Positions 5,781-8,045 of a DNA stretch of 8,045 bases are shown here, piece by piece. Below the pieces are notes generated by a model. The model worked only from the letters and a program-made list of their open reading frames with translations, was not told where the DNA came from and made no database searches. The position numbers and the translations under genes are program-made. The stretch's first letter is position 1. Every line of letters begins with the position of its first letter. The DNA is from Acidobacteriota bacterium (GTDB lineage: Bacteria; Acidobacteriota; Terriglobia; Acidiferrales; 2-02-FULL-67-57), in the NCBI GenBank assembly GCA_016189965.1, contig JACPRL010000144.1, forward strand, positions 1-8,045. The letters run 5' to 3'.

Positions 5781-6326
5781 ATGCCGGTGAGCCGTTTGCA
5801 CGAACGCTACCAGCAGGAAGTCCTGCCCTGGCTGAAGAAGGAGCTGGGCTATCCGAACGACATGGCCGTGCCGCGCCTGGAGAAGATCGTCATCAACATG
5901 GGATTGGGCGAAGCCAAGGACAACATCAAGGTGCTCGACGCCGGGCTGGCGGAGCTCGCGTCCATCACCGGGCAGAAAGCGGTGGTGACGCGGGCGCGTA
6001 AGGCGATCGCGAACTTCAAGCTGCGCCGCAACATGCCCATTGGCGCCTCCGTGACCCTGCGCGGCGAGCAGATGTACGAGTTTCTTGACCGGCTGGTGAA
6101 CGTGGTGCTGCCGCGGGTGCGCGACTTCAAGGGGCTGTCGAGCAAAGCTTTCGACGGCCGCGGCAACTACACCCTGGGGTTGCGCGACCAACTAGTGTTC
6201 CCCGAGGTGGACTACGCCCGCGTTGACCGCGTGCGCGGGATGAACCTCACCTTCGTGACCACGGCCGAGACCGACGAAGAAGGCCGTGCGCTGCTCCGGC
6301 AGCTCGGCCTGCCGCTGAAAGATTAG
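5781..6326 (+). CDS. rplE: 50S ribosomal protein L5
   Basis: L5 binds 5S rRNA together with L18 and builds the central protuberance, touching P-site tRNA. The 181-residue product is of normal length (E. coli 179). Seen in order: the N-terminal 'RLHERYQQEVLPWLKKELGY', 'VPRLEKIVINMGLGEAKDN', and the signature 'SITGQKAVVTRARKAIANFK' (residues 61-80). These are followed by 'MPIGASVTLRGEQMYEFLDR', 'RDFKGLSSKAFDGRGNYTLG' and the closing 'GMNLTFVTTAETDEEGRALL'. AGGGAGG at 5766-5772 is placed 8 nt before the ATG. The frame is open from 5652, but that part is inside rplX. In E. coli, S8 represses the spc operon by binding mRNA around the start of this gene; I could not confirm an S8-like helix here by reading. 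Confidence 0.98.
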   Translation: MPVSRLHERYQQEVLPWLKKELGYPNDMAVPRLEKIVINMGLGEAKDNIKVLDAGLAELASITGQKAVVTRARKAIANFKLRRNMPIGASVTLRGEQMYEFLDRLVNVVLPRVRDFKGLSSKAFDGRGNYTLGLRDQLVFPEVDYARVDRVRGMNLTFVTTAETDEEGRALLRQLGLPLKD

Positions 6327-6330
6327 GAGG
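6325..6330 (+). promoter_or_regulatory. Strong ribosome binding site for rpsZ (GTG start)
   Basis: AGGAGG overlaps the rplE TAG stop and lies 6 nt before the GTG at 6337. No ATG is available near this point, and the GTG gives the right 62-residue S14. Confidence 0.85.
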
Positions 6331-6336
6331 AAGAGC

Positions 6337-6525
6337 GTGGCGACCACGTCGCAGGAGTTCAAATCGCGCCGCAAGAAGCACAAGTTCAAGATCCGGCACC
6401 GCAACCGCTGCCGGCTCTGCGGACGGCCGCGGGGCTACCTGCGCAAGTTCCAGCTCTGCCGCATCTGTTTCCGGCAGCGGGCGCTGGTGGGCGAAATTCC
6501 GGGCGTGATCAAGGCGAGCTGGTAA
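6337..6525 (+). CDS. rpsZ: 30S ribosomal protein S14, zinc-binding type Z
   Basis: S14 is in the 30S head near S3, S10 and S19. This is the short form, 62 residues against about 100 for the E. coli zinc-free type. Cys25 and Cys28 ('NRCRLCGRP') plus Cys41 and Cys44 ('LCRICFR') make the CxxC-x12-CxxC zinc site. The family ending 'GEIPGVIKASW' is intact, as is the basic N-terminal half 'SRRKKHKFKIRHRNR'. The gene starts with GTG, supported by a strong Shine-Dalgarno. It lies 10 nt after rplE and 10 nt before rpsH, the standard place for S14 in spc operons. The symbol rpsZ (rpsN1) is used for the zinc type; many annotations call it rpsN. Zinc binding is inferred from the motif. Confidence 0.97.
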   Translation: MATTSQEFKSRRKKHKFKIRHRNRCRLCGRPRGYLRKFQLCRICFRQRALVGEIPGVIKASW

Positions 6526-6535
6526 GGGGAGAAGC

Positions 6536-6937
6536 ATGGGCGTATCGACCGATCCAATTGCCGACCTGCTGACCGCCATCCGCAATGCGCTGCGGGCGCA
6601 GCACCCGAAGGTGGACGTCCCAGCCTCGAAGCTGAAGGCCGAGGTGGCCCGCGTGCTCAAGGAAGAAGGCTTCGTAGCGGCCTACAAGGTGATCGAAGAG
6701 CACAAAAAGAAGAGCCTGCGCATCTACTTGAAGTACGGCCCGAACAAGGAGAGCGTGATCAGCGGCCTGCGCCGCATCTCGACCCCGGGCCGGCGCGTCT
6801 ACGTCGGCCGGCAGCAGATCCGGCCGGTGCTCGGCGGGCTGGGGATCAACGTCCTGACGACGCCGCGCGGCATCATGAGCGGCCGGCAGGCGCGGCGGGT
6901 AGGCGTGGGCGGCGAAGTGTTGTGCGAGGTGTGGTAG
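6536..6937 (+). CDS. rpsH: 30S ribosomal protein S8
   Basis: S8 binds the central domain of 16S rRNA early in 30S assembly and, in E. coli, represses the spc operon. The 133-residue product is near the usual length (E. coli 130). It has the N-terminal 'TDPIADLLTAIRNALRAQHP', 'KLKAEVARVLKEEGF', 'ISTPGRRVYVG' (residues 81-91) and the C-terminal signature 'GGLGINVLTTPRGIMSGRQA'. The protein ends 'GGEVLCEVW'. The second strand segment (YKVIEEHKKKSLRIYLKYGP) is the variable part. AAGGGGAG at 6524-6531, overlapping the rpsZ stop, is 4 nt from the ATG. rplF follows after only 2 nt. Confidence 0.98.
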   Translation: MGVSTDPIADLLTAIRNALRAQHPKVDVPASKLKAEVARVLKEEGFVAAYKVIEEHKKKSLRIYLKYGPNKESVISGLRRISTPGRRVYVGRQQIRPVLGGLGINVLTTPRGIMSGRQARRVGVGGEVLCEVW

Positions 6938-6939
6938 CG

Positions 6940-7527
6940 ATGTCCCGCATTGGACGCAGAGCGATCGAGCTGCCGAGCGGCGTCACGGCGAAAATCACCG
7001 CCGAAGCCGTCGAGGTGGCGGGGCCGAAGGGCAAGCTGGCCACGCCGATTCCCCCCGGCGTTCTCTTTCGCCGAGAAGGCCAAGCGCTCGTGGCGCGCCC
7101 GCTCGGCGCGCCGGAAGGCCCGGTGAGCAAGGAAGTGCTGGATCGGTTGAGCCAGAGCGAGAAGGCTAACTGGGGGCTGGCGCGGGCGCTGGTGGCGAAT
7201 GCGGTGCGCGGCGTGACGCAGGGCTACTCGAAGGAGCTCGAAATCGTCGGCGTGGGCTACAAGGCCGAAGTGCAGGGCCGCCAGGTGGTCTTCAGCCTGG
7301 GCTACTCGCAGCCGGTGGAGTTTCCCTTGCCGGAAGGACTCGAAGTGAGCGTCGACAAGATGACGCGGGTGAAGGTGAGCGGGATTGACAAGCACCTGGT
7401 AGGCCAAGTGGCGGCCAACATGCGCGCCCTGCGCCCGCCCGACCCCTACAAGCAGAAGGGCATCCGCTTGGTGGGCGAAGTGCTGCGGAAGAAGGCGGGC
7501 AAGGCCGCCGTCACGGGAGCGAAGTAG
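6940..7527 (+). CDS. rplF: 50S ribosomal protein L6
   Basis: L6 lies beside the sarcin-ricin loop and the factor-binding region of the 50S. The 195-residue protein starts 'MSRIGRRAIELPSGV'. It has the two-repeat L6 fold, with 'EVAGPKGKL' in the first repeat and 'VTQGYSKELEIVGVGYKAEV' plus 'FSLGYSQPVEFPLPEGLEV' in the second. The signature is 'RPPDPYKQKGIRLVGEVLRK' (residues 166-185). Compared with E. coli (177), the extra length lies mostly in the inter-repeat segment at about residues 57-77 (LGAPEGPVSKEVLDRLSQSEK) and a short C-terminal tail. The frame is open 18 nt further up to an ATG at 6922, but that would overlap rpsH and add MRGVVA, so 6940 is chosen. GAGG at 6926-6929 lies 10 nt upstream. 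Confidence 0.97.
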   Translation: MSRIGRRAIELPSGVTAKITAEAVEVAGPKGKLATPIPPGVLFRREGQALVARPLGAPEGPVSKEVLDRLSQSEKANWGLARALVANAVRGVTQGYSKELEIVGVGYKAEVQGRQVVFSLGYSQPVEFPLPEGLEVSVDKMTRVKVSGIDKHLVGQVAANMRALRPPDPYKQKGIRLVGEVLRKKAGKAAVTGAK

Positions 7528-7529
7528 CG

Positions 7530-7922
7530 ATGCGGTTCGGACGCGCGCGCAAACCGATCACGAAGCTCACCGGGGCCGAGCACCGGCGCCTCATCCACCG
7601 CCGCGTGCGCGAGCGCGTGGTGGGAACGGCGGCGCGGCCGCGCCTGAGCGTCTTCCGCTCGCTCAAGCACATCTACGCGCAGGTGGTGGACGACAGTCAG
7701 GGGCGCACGCTGGTTTCGGCCTCTTCGATGGACAAGCAGCTCCGGCCGCAATTGCGCTACGGCGGCAACTCGGCCGCGGCCAAGGCGGTGGGCCAAGCGC
7801 TGGGCGAGCGGGCGCGGGCCGCCGGCATCGCGCGCGTGGTGTTCGACCGCGGCGGCTACCACTACCACGGGCGCATCAAAGCCCTGGCGGAGGCGGCGCG
7901 GGCGGCGGGGCTCGAGTTTTGA
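7530..7922 (+). CDS. rplR: 50S ribosomal protein L18
   Basis: L18 binds 5S rRNA and, with L5, anchors it in the central protuberance. The 130-residue product has a basic N-terminus (MRFGRARKPITKLTGAEHRR) longer than in E. coli (117 residues total). The conserved 'RPRLSVFRSLKHIYAQVVDD' and 'SASSMDKQLRPQLRYGGNSA' follow. The closing blocks are 'VVFDRGGYHYHGRIKALAEA' and 'ARAAGLEF'. The ATG is 2 nt after the rplF stop, with GGGAG at 7515-7519 lying 10 nt upstream. The stop at 7920-7922 overlaps an ATG that opens a three-codon frame leading directly to rpsE. Nothing is missing from the core. Confidence 0.97.
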   Translation: MRFGRARKPITKLTGAEHRRLIHRRVRERVVGTAARPRLSVFRSLKHIYAQVVDDSQGRTLVSASSMDKQLRPQLRYGGNSAAAKAVGQALGERARAAGIARVVFDRGGYHYHGRIKALAEAARAAGLEF

Positions 7923-7933
7923 TGAGACAATGA
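7922..7933 (+). other. Three-codon ORF bridging rplR and rpsE
   Basis: ATG AGA CAA TGA sits exactly between the two genes. Its ATG overlaps the rplR stop (TGATG at 7920-7924) and its stop overlaps the rpsE start (ATGA at 7930-7933). A terminating ribosome could therefore restart twice within 12 nt. The layout is plain in the sequence; a role in coupling is inference, and chance is quite possible for so short a frame. Confidence 0.4.
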
Positions 7934-8045
7934 GCAAGAACAGCTTCGAGGAGCGCGTGAGACAACAGAAACCGATTGACCCGAGCAGCCTGCAACTGAA
8001 AGAGTTCGTGGTGGCGATCAACCGCGTCACCAAGGTGGTGAAGGG
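7930..8045 (+). CDS. rpsE: 30S ribosomal protein S5, N-terminal part (cut by window end)
   Basis: The first 38 codons are present and the frame is still open at the window edge. S5 contributes to decoding accuracy and to the mRNA entry channel with S3 and S4. The N-terminal 20 or so residues (MSKNSFEERVRQQKPIDPSS) are the variable lead. They are followed by 'LQLKEFVVAINRVTKVVK', the highly conserved start of the S5 rRNA-binding domain, which in most bacteria continues GGRRFSF. Position directly after rplR is standard. No clear Shine-Dalgarno is visible; the ATG overlaps the stop of the three-codon frame at 7922-7933, suggesting coupled initiation. Confidence 0.95.
   Translation, partial: MSKNSFEERVRQQKPIDPSSLQLKEFVVAINRVTKVVK

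Overview
The window is one uninterrupted run of ribosomal protein genes, all on the + strand, in the classic bacterial S10-spc order: rpsJ (3' end only), rplC, rplD, rplW, rplB, rpsS, rplV, rpsC, rplP, rpmC, rpsQ, rplN, rplX, rplE, rpsZ (zinc-type S14), rpsH, rplF, rplR and rpsE (5' end only). That makes 17 complete genes and two cut by the window edges. The order, the bacterial protein types and the high G+C (about two thirds by eye) mark it as a bacterial chromosome. A dispersed-type intergenic repeat between rpsJ and rplC, plus the general look of the proteins, suggests Acidobacteriota; this is from memory, without a search, at moderate confidence at best.

Layout: 1-69 is the end of rpsJ. 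Positions 70-160 are the only sizeable non-coding stretch and hold a repeat-like element with two back-to-back hairpins. Positions 161-5054 carry the S10-operon half (L3, L4, L23, L2, S19, L22, S3, L16, L29, S17). Positions 5070-8045 carry the spc half (L14, L24, L5, S14, S8, L6, L18, S5). Apart from the 91-nt rpsJ-rplC gap, junctions run from a 14-nt overlap (rpmC/rpsQ) to a 15-nt gap (rpsQ/rplN). There is no room for an ordinary promoter or terminator between the two halves, so they probably form one transcript with much translational coupling (ATGA at rplD/rplW, TGATG at rplN/rplX, and a three-codon bridge at rplR/rpsE).

All products build the ribosome. L3, L4, L2, L16, L14, L6, L5 and L18 form or support the peptidyl-transferase core, factor-binding side and central protuberance. 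L22, L23, L24 and L29 surround the peptide exit tunnel. S3, S10, S14 and S19 are in the small-subunit head, and S8, S17 and S5 are in the body. L24 and S14 both have intact four-cysteine zinc sites.

I see no previously undescribed system here. The points worth a second look are the structured repeat inside the operon, the Ala/Pro tail on S19 next to a long basic N-terminal extension on L22, the L22 start ambiguity, a small insertion in L6, and the miniature ORF joining rplR to rpsE.
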